From Candidatus Gastranaerophilales bacterium (lineage in GTDB: Bacteria; Cyanobacteriota; Vampirovibrionia; Gastranaerophilales; Gastranaerophilaceae): DNA of 64,000 bases. The notes under the pieces are model-generated. The model was given only the letters and a program-made list of their open reading frames with translations. It searched no databases and was not told where the DNA came from. Positions 1 to 9,382 of the stretch are shown piece by piece. The stretch spans positions 1 through 64,000 of the forward strand of contig CALUQX010000015.1 of the NCBI GenBank assembly GCA_944323045.1. The letters are read 5' to 3'. The position numbers were made by a program, and so were the translations under genes. Each line of letters opens with the position of its first letter. Within the stretch, counting starts at the first letter, position 1.

Positions 1-130
1 TTCCGGCTGAACATCTTCAGTTTGTTCATTTTGTTCAGCGTTTTCAACTTCGTCTTCCGGCTGAACATCTTCAGTTTGTTCATTTTGTTCAGCGTTTTCA
101 ACTTCGTCTTCCGGCTGAACATCTTCAGTT
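1..130 (-). repeat. 54-bp tandem repeat coding an acidic 18-residue unit
   Basis: Two identical 54-bp units (1-54 and 55-108) and the first part of a third, degenerate one (109 to about 130) sit in frame in the giant coiled-coil gene. Each codes DEVENAEQNEQTEDVQPE. The array runs off the left edge, so its copy number is unknown. Identity at the DNA level suggests recent expansion and likely length variation between strains. Confidence 0.9.
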
Positions 131-3100
131 TCTTCGGTTTTGTCAGTGTTTGTAGCTTCGGTTGATGTGCTACCTGTTTTAGCTGAAGAAACATTTTCGT
201 TTTCTTTATCTTCGTCATTTGATTGAGAAGATGTAGATTTTGTTTTTGATGTAGTTGATGAATTAGTTGAAGAAGAACTTCTGAGGGACTGCTGTCTCAA
301 AGTATAGATTGAATCTTCATCATCTTCCGGTAAAAATTCACTTTCTGCAGCTTTTTCAGCTAAGCCTTTGCGGATATTGTCTCTGCGTTTGTTGCCGCGG
401 GCAATAATTTCTTTTGCTCTATCAGAAAGTTCAATATTTAATTCTGCTTTTTCTGGTTCCTTATCAGCTTTATTCTGCATTGTACTCATTAATGTTGTAC
501 CGGCTGTTAATAAAACTTGTTTACCTGCAGATTTAATAGTTTCTTTAACTGCAGCTTTAGCACCTTGTTTCATAGCATTTGCAGTAGCGCCGGCTGCTGT
601 TTTTTGCATTGATTGTTTAAGACCTTCTTCACCGGTCTTTGTTATTGCAGCTTTAGCAGCCTGTTTTGCGCCTTCATAAATTACAGCTCTACCTTTAGAC
701 ATAGCTATATTTTTAGCCATTTGTTGGAATCCTTTAGTTGCAGCGTTTGTAGCGCTTACAGCAGATGCACCTGCCATAACAGCCATACCTGCACTCATCA
801 ATGCACCGAGCAGGTTGCCTTGAGCGGCATATGTTGCCATTTTTGTTACGTTTGCAGCTGCAACACCGTAGTTACCAATCGCTTCTGCAGCATGACCAAT
901 AGGAGACATTACTGCACCAACAACCGGAATCCAAGGCGGTAAAATGACTTTCATCAAGATGTCACCGGTAAGTCCAACAACCATACCTGTTAATGCTACT
1001 TTTGAGGAAACTCCTTCAATTTTGCCTGCTACTTCTAATACTTTTTCGCTTGTTGATTGGTCTTCTTCTTTTTCTTTCTGTTCTTTAGCAACGGCTTTAT
1101 TATAGTTTTTGTTATTGATAGCCATTGTTTTAATTATTCTATTTGATTTATTCTGATAGAATGACAGTTTGTTAGAATAAATGCTTATTTGACCTGCTTT
1201 TTCGCCAATTTGTTCATTCAAGCCTTCAATTTTAACTTGAGTGTCACTTGGAGCGTTGGCGCTTTGAGCATTATTGCCGCTGTTCATAACGCTGTCCATT
1301 ACATTGAAACCGGCATGTGTAGCTTGCGGTGCAGCATTTTGAGCTGTAGGATCAGCCGGATTTGCCGGAGCGGCAGCAGGTTGTGCCTGTTGTGTTTGTT
1401 GTGCCGGAGCTGCAGCGGCTGCCGGAGCTGCTGCCATTTCTTCAGATTGTGTCAAACCGTCAACTTCTGACTGTAAACGTTCAACATCTGATATTGTTTC
1501 TTCAATTTTTTGTTGAGTTTCTTGAACCTGTTTTTCGTTGCGTGCTAATTCTTTTTCGTTCTTTTGAACGTCTTTTTTGAGTGTTTTTGAATCTTTTTGA
1601 AGAGTTTTGTCAGACTTTTGAGCATCTTTGTCTGCTTTTTCCATTTCTTCAGTATTTTTTTCGGTTGTACGGGTATCAGATTCAACACCGTCTGCTTCTT
1701 TATCAACACTGCTTGCTGCCTGTTTACCGTTCTTCGCATTAAGTTCTTCACCGCTTTCTGAACTGTTAGATGATGATTTTGTTGAAGTTGTTGCAGGAGC
1801 CTGTGCCTGAGCAGCGGCAGCTCTAGCCATTGCTCTTGTCTGTGGAGCACCATTTGAATCAATATTATCTTTATTATCTACGACTTTTACGTTCTGAGCA
1901 TTTGTAGAATCATTGCCTGTTTTTTCTACGCCGTGTGTTTTATCTGTAGAAACTGTTGTTTCCGGTAAATCTTTAGTAATTTCGCTGATTTTTTCAACAA
2001 ATTCATTCTTTCTAGCGCTGATAACACCGACCTGTTCTCTTGCAAAGTTAGACAATGGAACCTGTCTTGTCAATAAAGTGTTGTTATCTGCAGATTCCTG
2101 ATCAAGAAGTTCACCGCGGTCAATTGCGTCTCTGCCTAAAGATTCACCGGCTTTGCCGTAAAGAATATCTTTTTGTCTTTCATTACCCATTAACATGAAG
2201 AATAATGTTTTCTTCAGGTGGCTTCTGTCGCCGAGTTCTGATATAGCAAGTGCTTTACCTTTTTCGATTGTTGCTGCTGCTATTTCAAAACTTGAGCCGA
2301 CAAGATTCATTGCACTGTTCAAACTTTGTGTATAACCGGTTAATGTGTTAATTTTTTCATTAAGACCTGTTACATATGAACCGTTTTCTTTATCAAGTTC
2401 ATCTGTTAATTTTTGGAAGTTTGATTGTTCTTTGTCTGTTAATTCTTCGCCGTTTCTCAATTTGTTGCAAAGTTCTTGATAAGTCTGCATTGATTTTTCA
2501 ACTTTTTTATCGAGAATTTTTGCTTCTAATTTTGATTCACCTTTAATATCTTCAACTGCTTTTTTAAGCGGGTCAATGCTATTCAATGCAGAAGTCATTT
2601 CAGCAGAACGGGAATTACATTTATTAATTTGTTCTTGAGCCTGAGTTTTCAAATCATTACCGGCAGATTCTGAGTTGTCTGTGCCGAGAGTATCTGTTTC
2701 TACTGAATTTTCTGTTGAAGTTTCGCTGACATCAGTTGTGTCGTTTATGCTTGTAGTGCCTGTTGCTGCAGTTGTTGTCGGAACCTGCGCAGGAGACTGA
2801 GCTGGTGTTGCTGCTTCGCTTGCCTGTGTTTCTGTAGTTTTTGTAGAGCCTTTTTCATCTTGGATTTCATTTTCTGCACCTGCTTTCACTTGATTCATTG
2901 TTTGTTCAGTTTGATCGTCGGAAACCTGATCTTGCGGTTGAGGAGCTTCAGCCGCTCTTGTTGTAACTTTTGTTGTTAAATCGTTAATTGTGGCAACTTC
3001 ATTTGCTTCAAGCTGTAAATCTTCTGCTGAATTGTCAGTTTGAGTTGCTGCGCCTAATACTGTTTGTGCTAAGTTTTTAGATAAAGAACCACTTAAAATA

Positions 3101-3957
3101 ACCCCCATTATACCGGTGGTATTGTCACCATTTTTACCGGTAGATGAATATTTGTGTTTTGCTTCTTTTTCTGTAATTTCTTCACCGATTGTGCTGGAAA
3201 TATCAGACAATTCTTCTGACTTATTTGTCATTTCATCAATTTCGTTTAATGAATCAGTAATAGCATCAAGTTCAGAATCTATGTTACCCATTTCATTCTG
3301 ATACTGTTTAGTTTCGTTGTTAAGTAATGTGCTCAATTCATTAAAACGATTTTGTTCTGCTTCTGAAAGCGGAATACCGCGTTTAATTTTGCTCTGTAAT
3401 TTTTCCCATTCCTTGTACAGATTTTCGATTTTTGACAATGCTTGATTTTGAGAAGTTTCAGCCTCCATATTTTTGCTTTCTGCTTCTTTTTTAGCGATAT
3501 CAACATTGTCTTTTTCTGTTTCGATATCATTTTGTTCGTCTTTTGATTTTTCAACCACGCCTAATGCATTATTTTTCATATCAAGAAAATCTGCATTGCT
3601 GCTGGTATCCATTGAATCAAGACTTGTTTGGTCATCAGTATTAGTTATTTCAGGAGTTTCGTAGTTGATACTGTCAGAATCCTGCATAGAATGTGCCCAT
3701 GCAAGAACTTCTTCCGGAATTGCTACACCCATTTCTTCCATCTGGATAAGTTCAGTATATGTAAATTGTGCCCACACACTATTTTCATCATTAAAAGGGC
3801 TGAGTGGATCTAATTTTGCGTTGAAAATACCTGCGATACGGGAATAAGTAGCTGCCTTGCTTAATTCATTGGCAAGGTCATACAGTTGATCATCAGTCAA
3901 AGAGCCGTACTCTCCGCTGCTTCTAAGTTTATTGAATATGTTCTCAACTGCTGTCAT
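1..3957 (-). CDS. Giant coiled-coil protein with hydrophobic core, 3' end cut by window edge
   Basis: The frame is open from an ATG at 3957, after an AAAGGG-type ribosome site, to base 1, so at least 1,319 residues are visible and the C-terminus is missing. I recognise no enzyme domain. From the N-terminus there is a short helical region, Lys/Glu/Gln-rich coiled coil (about residues 110-240, 490-560 and 720-800), Ser/Thr/Gln-rich linkers, a Pro/Ala-rich stretch (about 830-870), a hydrophobic Gly/Ala/Val-rich region (about 980-1090) and a very acidic tail with an 18-residue repeat. Two coiled-coil stretches, near 195 and 500, resemble each other (GIPLSEAEQNRFNEL and EELTDKEQSNFQKL), which suggests internal duplication. 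A hydrophobic core between coiled coils is the layout of type III translocators such as IpaB/YopB, but no homology is claimed. It could equally be a structural or surface protein. Confidence 0.8.
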   Translation of the reverse strand, partial: MTAVENIFNKLRSSGEYGSLTDDQLYDLANELSKAATYSRIAGIFNAKLDPLSPFNDENSVWAQFTYTELIQMEEMGVAIPEEVLAWAHSMQDSDSINYETPEITNTDDQTSLDSMDTSSNADFLDMKNNALGVVEKSKDEQNDIETEKDNVDIAKKEAESKNMEAETSQNQALSKIENLYKEWEKLQSKIKRGIPLSEAEQNRFNELSTLLNNETKQYQNEMGNIDSELDAITDSLNEIDEMTNKSEELSDISSTIGEEITEKEAKHKYSSTGKNGDNTTGIMGVILSGSLSKNLAQTVLGAATQTDNSAEDLQLEANEVATINDLTTKVTTRAAEAPQPQDQVSDDQTEQTMNQVKAGAENEIQDEKGSTKTTETQASEAATPAQSPAQVPTTTAATGTTSINDTTDVSETSTENSVETDTLGTDNSESAGNDLKTQAQEQINKCNSRSAEMTSALNSIDPLKKAVEDIKGESKLEAKILDKKVEKSMQTYQELCNKLRNGEELTDKEQSNFQKLTDELDKENGSYVTGLNEKINTLTGYTQSLNSAMNLVGSSFEIAAATIEKGKALAISELGDRSHLKKTLFFMLMGNERQKDILYGKAGESLGRDAIDRGELLDQESADNNTLLTRQVPLSNFAREQVGVISARKNEFVEKISEITKDLPETTVSTDKTHGVEKTGNDSTNAQNVKVVDNKDNIDSNGAPQTRAMARAAAAQAQAPATTSTKSSSNSSESGEELNAKNGKQAASSVDKEADGVESDTRTTEKNTEEMEKADKDAQKSDKTLQKDSKTLKKDVQKNEKELARNEKQVQETQQKIEETISDVERLQSEVDGLTQSEEMAAAPAAAAAPAQQTQQAQPAAAPANPADPTAQNAAPQATHAGFNVMDSVMNSGNNAQSANAPSDTQVKIEGLNEQIGEKAGQISIYSNKLSFYQNKSNRIIKTMAINNKNYNKAVAKEQKEKEEDQSTSEKVLEVAGKIEGVSSKVALTGMVVGLTGDILMKVILPPWIPVVGAVMSPIGHAAEAIGNYGVAAANVTKMATYAAQGNLLGALMSAGMAVMAGASAVSATNAATKGFQQMAKNIAMSKGRAVIYEGAKQAAKAAITKTGEEGLKQSMQKTAAGATANAMKQGAKAAVKETIKSAGKQVLLTAGTTLMSTMQNKADKEPEKAELNIELSDRAKEIIARGNKRRDNIRKGLAEKAAESEFLPEDDEDSIYTLRQQSLRSSSSTNSSTTSKTKSTSSQSNDEDKENENVSSAKTGSTSTEATNTDKTEETEDVQPEDEVENAEQNEQTEDVQPEDEVENAEQNEQTEDVQPE

Positions 3958-4076
3958 CGTTTCCCTTTCAAATTGCACAAACAATACTGATTTCCTCTTA
4001 TGTAATCGGATTTTTGACGACAATTCTTTAATTTTCAGGGAATATTCAGCAGTAAAAATTTACAAAAATTTACAAT

Positions 4077-4116
4077 TAAAAAGAGTCGGTCAAATTACTC
4101 AACCGGCTCTTTTAAA
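4077..4116 (-). terminator. Rho-independent terminator after trxA
   Basis: A stem of AAGAGTCGGT paired with ACCGGCTCTT (one G-U pair) around an 11-base loop is flanked by A and T runs on both sides. It lies just beyond the trxA stop, and on the minus strand it is followed by TTTTTAATTG. Confidence 0.75.
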
Positions 4117-4136
4117 ATTTTATTTCACGCTTAACA

Positions 4137-4460
4137 TTATAAATGTTTTTCTATATTAGAAATAATTGTTGATTTTGGCATCAATCCGACAAGTCTTTCA
4201 AGGGCTTTGCCGTCTTTGAACACCAGAAGACTCGGAAGACCGCTTATTGAATAATCTTTTGCAGTCTTTAAGTTTTCGTCTGTATTAACCTTTACAAATT
4301 TAACTCTGTCTGAAAATTCAGAGGCAACCTCATCAAGTATAGGACCCAATTTTCTGCAAGGTCCGCACCATGGCGCCCAGAAATCAACAACTACAGGCAC
4401 CTGTGAATTCAAAACTTCAGTTTCAAAATTTGAATCATTAATATCAATTGCGTTTGACAT
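4137..4460 (-). CDS. trxA: Thioredoxin
   Basis: This is a 107-residue classical thioredoxin, a cytoplasmic protein-disulfide reductase. The WCGPC active site is at residues 31-35, followed by the KLGPILDE helix and the cis-proline loop SGLPSLLVF. Its length matches the family exactly and there is no signal peptide. A GGAGAT ribosome site precedes the ATG. It diverges from the exonuclease gene at 4555 across a short shared promoter region. No thioredoxin reductase gene is nearby. Confidence 0.97.
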   Translation of the reverse strand: MSNAIDINDSNFETEVLNSQVPVVVDFWAPWCGPCRKLGPILDEVASEFSDRVKFVKVNTDENLKTAKDYSISGLPSLLVFKDGKALERLVGLMPKSTIISNIEKHL

Positions 4461-4494
4461 GATATCTCCTTAAGTTATTTTATTTTACCAGTGT

Positions 4495-4503
4495 ATTCTA
4501 ACA
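4495..4503 (-). promoter_or_regulatory. Extended -10 promoter of trxA
   Basis: On the minus strand the sequence TGTTAGAAT matches an extended -10 element (TGn plus TAGAAT). It lies about 35 bases before the trxA start and leaves room for the ribosome site. The same nine bases precede proB. Confidence 0.5.
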
Positions 4504-4518
4504 CAGAAAAAATTTTTG

Positions 4519-4527
4519 TGCTATTAT
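4519..4527 (+). promoter_or_regulatory. Extended -10 promoter of the exonuclease-MFS pair
   Basis: TGCTATTAT fits the extended -10 pattern TGnTAnnAT and lies 27 bases before the ATG at 4555. An AGGAT ribosome site lies between them. It is divergent from the trxA promoter. Confidence 0.45.
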
Positions 4528-4554
4528 CTTAATAGCATTTAGTAGGATAAAGAA

Positions 4555-5472
4555 ATGGCAAGAAAAAAAATAATAGAAATTGTACTCGATACAGAGACAA
4601 CAGGTTTGGATTTTACCAGAGAAAAAATGGTTGAGTTTGCCGCTGTAAGGCTGGAAAACGGAAAGATAAAAGAGGAATTTCAAACACTCATAAATCCACA
4701 GCAGCATATCAGAAAATCAAGTATCGCAATACATGGAATAACTCCTGATATGGTGGAAGATGCCCCAACAGAAGAAGAAATCATGCCTAAAATTCTGGAA
4801 TTTATAGGTGATTATCCAATTGTTGCACATAACGCAATTTTTGATTACTCATTTTTAAATGAGGCGTCACTAAGGGTTTTCGGCAAAGAACTTACCAATC
4901 CGCGAATTGATACCCAGCAAATGTTTAGAGAAATATATCCGGATTTGGAATCACACGGTTTAGAGGCTTTGACAAAAAAGTTTAATGTGGATTTAACAAA
5001 TCACCACCGTGCAATGGCTGATACTATGGGGCTTGCTTTGTCATATCCAAAACTTAAAAAACTGTATGCGCAAAAATATGACTGGGAAGAAAAGCAACTG
5101 GATAATGTTGAATATCTGTTTGAACGCTATCTTCGCATCCAACAAACTGTAACAACATTACAATCAGAATTACAGGATTTAAAATCAGTATTTAAATTGT
5201 ATTTTGAACAGGGCGGAACGCCTATAACTTCTCAAACAGGTGAAACGCTTATTTACAGTTCAAAACAATCGTTCGGATATGATTTACTAAAAATTAAAGA
5301 TGTACTGGAAGAAGTCGGTGCGCTTGAAAAAGCAGTCAAAGTCAATACAGGATTCATTGACCGTCTCATTGGCGGCGGCAGGCTGGAAGAGCATCAGCGC
5401 GAAATAATACGCGAAGCCCGTCAGGAATTAACAGAAACTCGAAATGTTCAAATTATAAAAGCAGGTAAGTAA
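4555..5472 (+). CDS. DnaQ-like 3'-5' exonuclease (DEDDh family)
   Basis: The 305-residue protein begins with an RNase T/DNA polymerase III epsilon-type exonuclease domain (about residues 6-175). The Exo I motif is LDTETTG (D12, E14), Exo II is in VAHNAIFDYSFL, and Exo III is HHRAMADT, so the metal-binding DEDDh set is complete. The remaining 130 residues are helical and charged with no recognised domain. The stop lies 3 bases before the MFS gene, so the two are co-transcribed. It could be a replication proofreading subunit or a stand-alone nuclease. The C-terminal extension makes a stand-alone role plausible. Confidence 0.85.
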   Translation: MARKKIIEIVLDTETTGLDFTREKMVEFAAVRLENGKIKEEFQTLINPQQHIRKSSIAIHGITPDMVEDAPTEEEIMPKILEFIGDYPIVAHNAIFDYSFLNEASLRVFGKELTNPRIDTQQMFREIYPDLESHGLEALTKKFNVDLTNHHRAMADTMGLALSYPKLKKLYAQKYDWEEKQLDNVEYLFERYLRIQQTVTTLQSELQDLKSVFKLYFEQGGTPITSQTGETLIYSSKQSFGYDLLKIKDVLEEVGALEKAVKVNTGFIDRLIGGGRLEEHQREIIREARQELTETRNVQIIKAGK

Positions 5473-5475
5473 AAA

Positions 5476-6867
5476 ATGTCAGGTAAATTAGCAGAATTTT
5501 TTAAAGAACCGCCAGTAAAAGAAGTTGTTCAAGACAAAGAACAAATTAAAAAAGATTATGCACACTGGCGCTGGCGAATATTTTACGCATGTTTTATCGG
5601 GTACACAGTATTTTATCTGTGTAAAAAAAATATTGCAGTTGCCCTGCCTGGGCTGAGTGCGGAATACGGGTATTCAAACACTGAACTCGGGCTTTTAGGC
5701 AGTTCTTTATACCTGACATATGGTATAGGAAAGTTCGTCAATGGAGTAATCGCTGACCGTGCAGATGTCAGAAAATTTCTGCCTACAGCTTTAATTATGA
5801 CAGCTATCGCAAACTTATGTTTTGGATTATCTGCCGTATTTATAACACCGGGGCAGATCTCATTTTTCGGTCTGCCGACAAATACCATTTTATTATGGCT
5901 GTTTGTATTCTTCTGGGGAGCAAGCGGCTGGTTTCAATCAGCAGGGTTTCCGGCTATCGCCAAAAGTTTGACATACTGGTATTCAAACTCTGAACGAGGA
6001 ACAAAGTGGTCTTTATGGTCATGTTCACATCAGACCGGAACCTTTTTGAGTGTAATTATTTCAGGATTTTTAGTTGCGCATTTTGGCTGGAAAATGGCGT
6101 TTTTTGCACCGGCAACACTAGCCATAGTTGTTGCTGTATGGCTGTACAACCGTTTGCGTGACAGACCGCAATCCCTCGGGCTCCCTGACATTGAAACATA
6201 TAACAATGAACCTGTCAAAGCGCAGGAATCATGCGATGATAACAGAAGTTATATTGAAATATTCAAAGAACATATTCTATGTAACAAGACAATCTGGCTT
6301 CTTGCTGTAGCATATATTTTCGTTTACATTATCCGCTTCGGCGCAGAAGACTGGATGATTAAATATTTGAGTGAAGCTAAGCACAATTCGCTTGAACTTG
6401 CTGCAATGAAATTAAGTTCTCTGCCGCTTGTCGGTATTGCAGGAACTATCTGTGCCGGAGTCATTTCAGATAAAATATTTAAAGGTCAAAGAGCACCGGT
6501 TAACCTGATTTATCTCGCAGGTGTAACACTCTGCCTTATTTTGTTAAAATTCAATACAATTAGCACTCTTGATTTTGTATTGATTGGTTTACTGGGAGCA
6601 TTCACATATGGTCCGCAAATGATGATTGGCGGATTATGTGCTGTAGAATCCAGTTCCAAAAAAGTTGCATCTGCAGCAACCGGATTTACCGGAACTTTCG
6701 GTTATGTAGGGGCTGTTCTTTCTGCGACAGGCACAGGATTTATGATTGACAAATTCGGCTGGAACGGCGCCATTGCATTCTGGATTATGTCTGCAATAAT
6801 CTGTATTGTTATCTGTTCAATACTATTAATCAACGAACGCAAGAAAAAGAACGGAAACGCCTGCTAA
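5476..6867 (+). CDS. MFS transporter, organophosphate:phosphate antiporter (GlpT/UhpT/UhpC) type
   Basis: This 463-residue inner-membrane protein has about 12 hydrophobic segments in two six-helix halves. Family marks include the N-terminal HWRWRIFYACFIGYTVFYLC segment, a KxxxxALPGL stretch, the GKFVNGVIADRADVRKFLP loop after helix 2, and GASGWFQSAGFPAIAKSL. These resemble the OPA family (glycerol-3-phosphate, hexose-6-phosphate or UhpC sensor proteins) rather than drug pumps. The substrate cannot be told from sequence. It follows the exonuclease gene by 3 bases, which is an operon without an obvious functional link. Confidence 0.8.
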   Translation: MSGKLAEFFKEPPVKEVVQDKEQIKKDYAHWRWRIFYACFIGYTVFYLCKKNIAVALPGLSAEYGYSNTELGLLGSSLYLTYGIGKFVNGVIADRADVRKFLPTALIMTAIANLCFGLSAVFITPGQISFFGLPTNTILLWLFVFFWGASGWFQSAGFPAIAKSLTYWYSNSERGTKWSLWSCSHQTGTFLSVIISGFLVAHFGWKMAFFAPATLAIVVAVWLYNRLRDRPQSLGLPDIETYNNEPVKAQESCDDNRSYIEIFKEHILCNKTIWLLAVAYIFVYIIRFGAEDWMIKYLSEAKHNSLELAAMKLSSLPLVGIAGTICAGVISDKIFKGQRAPVNLIYLAGVTLCLILLKFNTISTLDFVLIGLLGAFTYGPQMMIGGLCAVESSSKKVASAATGFTGTFGYVGAVLSATGTGFMIDKFGWNGAIAFWIMSAIICIVICSILLINERKKKNGNAC

Positions 6868-6915
6868 TATTTTGTGGTTTAGGGGAAATCATTGAACTGT
6901 ACTGTTAAAAAAATA

Positions 6916-9216
6916 CTATATGTCAAGAATAGTAATTGTCGGGCAATACTTTTCAAAATCCTTACGCGCAATTATTTCTGTTTTAGAAGTATCCCACGGG
7001 TTAATAACATAAACATAATCTTTATCAACAGCTTTCAATGAATAAGCATGTCCTGTGTATATTTGAGTTGAAGTTGTTGTACCCTGATTATTTATGACAT
7101 GATCAGTATCAAAATCTTTAACAAAGGAACATTGTGCTACTAAATTTTTTTTCCCAACCAATGAGTCCAATTTTGACCGCACATAAGCTTCAAACTCAGG
7201 AGAGTTTATTTCATACGAATAAGAATCTCCAGAATCTTCTTCTACATATTCAATAGCATCTTTTCCTGTCAAGAGTTTAAAGGCAGTTTTTAAATCGTTG
7301 CCATTTAAAGAATTATCTGCACTTTCTCCATATTTATTGTCATATTTCAAAAACAAATCTCCAAATGCCATTTCTATGGCTCTTTCATCTCCATCGCCTA
7401 TAGACAGTTCCGTTGCCTCTTGAATCTGTTTTTGAGTGTATCTGTACACTTGTTGTCCTTCCGGAGCTCCTTTCAGCGTAACAATAATATCTCCGGTCTT
7501 TGTATCGTGCTTTACTGTATTGTCTAATATCTTTTGTCCGTTTGGGTTTAAAGTCAAAGATTTTATTGCAGAAGTCAACCAACAAGTTCCAAAATTTGAC
7601 TGCTTAAAATCTCTGTCAATTTTTCCATTAATTGGAACATTATCTAAAGATTCCTTTATTAATCTACGATTGTCTTGCGCAGTTGCTCTTCCCTGTGCTT
7701 GTAAATAACATGAATAAGCCTTTAGCAAGTCTCCATCGTCTATGTATTTCATACTTTGATTTTTAAAATTATTGAGAGTTGCATTTCCTGCAGCAGGATG
7801 CTTTTCACAATTTTGGAACAAAACTTCCATGATATTCTTTTGAGTTCTTTTATCAAATTTTTCCAGCGTACCACACAGAACCATGTTAGGAAGATAACTC
7901 CAATCTGGTTCTTCAGGAGTAAGAGAATAAAAACTTGCTAATTGTTCTACATCGCTTTGAAAAAGCAAATCCCATGAAGCATTAGCATTGTATAGTTCAC
8001 CATTTTCACCATAGTAGTTTATATTTTCCTGGCGTTTAGATATATCATCAGCATCTGTGATTCTGGTATCTTCAACCGCGGTACCATTTTGTCCAAACAT
8101 AATATTTCTAAATTGTCCATTTTTAGAATATGTTGCATTTAATTCTTTTCCATCTTTTTTATAGAAATGAGTTTCTACTTGTTCATTATTTTCAAAAAAA
8201 TGAACACTGTTTATAGAATTTTCATCTCCAGCATAATAAGTCGCAATTTTTATATTGTTTCCGGCTTTATCCAGCCATGTTCTAGATTCCATAACAAATT
8301 CTTGCTTTTTAGAGTCATAATAATACCCCTCGTTAATTTTTGTACCGTCAGAAAGCGAATAAGTTACGACTTTATTTAAAATTTTATCTTCTATTTTACC
8401 TATAGTTTCCTTTTTATCTTCATATTTTGGAATTTTAAATTCTTCAACATATTGATCATCGTTTCCAGCTTTTAAATCAGTTGTTTTACGCTTAGAAATT
8501 ATAGTAAGAGCTTCAAAAAAAGCGTTGACATTGTCCTTATCAATAAAACCTGTTTTATCAAATTGATATTTAATTTCATCAGTACCCAGTTGTTGCAATA
8601 GTTCTACATCTTTGCCCTTTAATTTAGCATGTTGTATGAGTTTGTTAAATACATCTAATACAAGTCCTTTTCTCTCATCATTATCAACAAATTTGTAATC
8701 AGCAATTAAGTCGAAAAAACTTTGTCCGCCAGTCTTTTTATATTTTTCCAAAATCTCTAAAACATTATCGGAATTAATTTGATTTTTTGTAATATTAGAC
8801 AGAGCACTAATATTTTTAGTCATCATTCCATTTCTGTTTGCAAAGTTTTGAATATTACTAGTAACGGTTGAAACATCAATTGTTTTAGCTACAAGCCCTG
8901 AAAATTCAACTAAATCTTTTGCTTTAATTTTTGGATTTTTTATAACATTATCAATTAAATTTTGTGCCTCTTTTATATCAAGTTCCAACTTATCACCTGT
9001 TTTTGAGGCAGCCTGCGTAACAGCGTCAAAATATACTTCAATCTCGTTTTTACCATTTTTATTTTTAGTTTCTAAATTACCGCTTCCATCTGTATCAAAA
9101 ACTGATAATAACTCCTTAAATTTCTTCTTTAATGAATCATCAAAACATACTGTTTTATTATAATTTGCAATACTTTGTTCAGTTTGTTTATTGATTTTAA
9201 AAGATTTATTATCCAT
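6916..9216 (-). CDS. Calpain-like cysteine protease with EF-hand-like loop
   Basis: The 766-residue protein carries a C-terminal calpain/papain-fold protease (about residues 535-766). The cysteine motif is SNFGTCWLTSA (C545), the histidine is in GHAYSLKAV (H723), and the asparagine is in VINPWDTS (N739), in the C-H-N order and spacing of peptidase family C2. Near the N-terminus, DTDGSGNLE (residues 41-49) looks like an EF-hand calcium loop, although the usual glutamate at position 12 is missing. A helical middle is followed by Tyr/Gly/Asn-rich strand repeats resembling MORN/YwqK repeats (about 280-420). There is no signal peptide. An AGAAGGTG ribosome site supports the start. The family is typical of eukaryotes and scattered in bacteria. 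The target is unknown, and a secreted effector is one possibility. Confidence 0.85.
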   Translation of the reverse strand: MDNKSFKINKQTEQSIANYNKTVCFDDSLKKKFKELLSVFDTDGSGNLETKNKNGKNEIEVYFDAVTQAASKTGDKLELDIKEAQNLIDNVIKNPKIKAKDLVEFSGLVAKTIDVSTVTSNIQNFANRNGMMTKNISALSNITKNQINSDNVLEILEKYKKTGGQSFFDLIADYKFVDNDERKGLVLDVFNKLIQHAKLKGKDVELLQQLGTDEIKYQFDKTGFIDKDNVNAFFEALTIISKRKTTDLKAGNDDQYVEEFKIPKYEDKKETIGKIEDKILNKVVTYSLSDGTKINEGYYYDSKKQEFVMESRTWLDKAGNNIKIATYYAGDENSINSVHFFENNEQVETHFYKKDGKELNATYSKNGQFRNIMFGQNGTAVEDTRITDADDISKRQENINYYGENGELYNANASWDLLFQSDVEQLASFYSLTPEEPDWSYLPNMVLCGTLEKFDKRTQKNIMEVLFQNCEKHPAAGNATLNNFKNQSMKYIDDGDLLKAYSCYLQAQGRATAQDNRRLIKESLDNVPINGKIDRDFKQSNFGTCWLTSAIKSLTLNPNGQKILDNTVKHDTKTGDIIVTLKGAPEGQQVYRYTQKQIQEATELSIGDGDERAIEMAFGDLFLKYDNKYGESADNSLNGNDLKTAFKLLTGKDAIEYVEEDSGDSYSYEINSPEFEAYVRSKLDSLVGKKNLVAQCSFVKDFDTDHVINNQGTTTSTQIYTGHAYSLKAVDKDYVYVINPWDTSKTEIIARKDFEKYCPTITILDI

Positions 9217-9382
9217 TTCACACCTTCTAGATAATTTATATTACACATTATTAATTTTATATAACGGCAGTATGAAAAAAAAAATTAAGTGTCAAATGTG
9301 AAATGTTACATATTCGTTACAAATCTTGTATTTTTCAGCAGGTTGATATTGCCGAAGCTTTTAAGCTATGGTTAGCGCAGAA

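Noticed and set aside
1..130. Possible CRISPR or other spacer-type array
   Set aside because: The 54-bp units are back to back with no spacers and code an in-frame peptide repeat.
1545..1862. Lys/Gln-rich minus-strand open frame
   Set aside because: It is a shifted frame inside the giant coiled-coil gene, which reads continuously through it with sensible composition.
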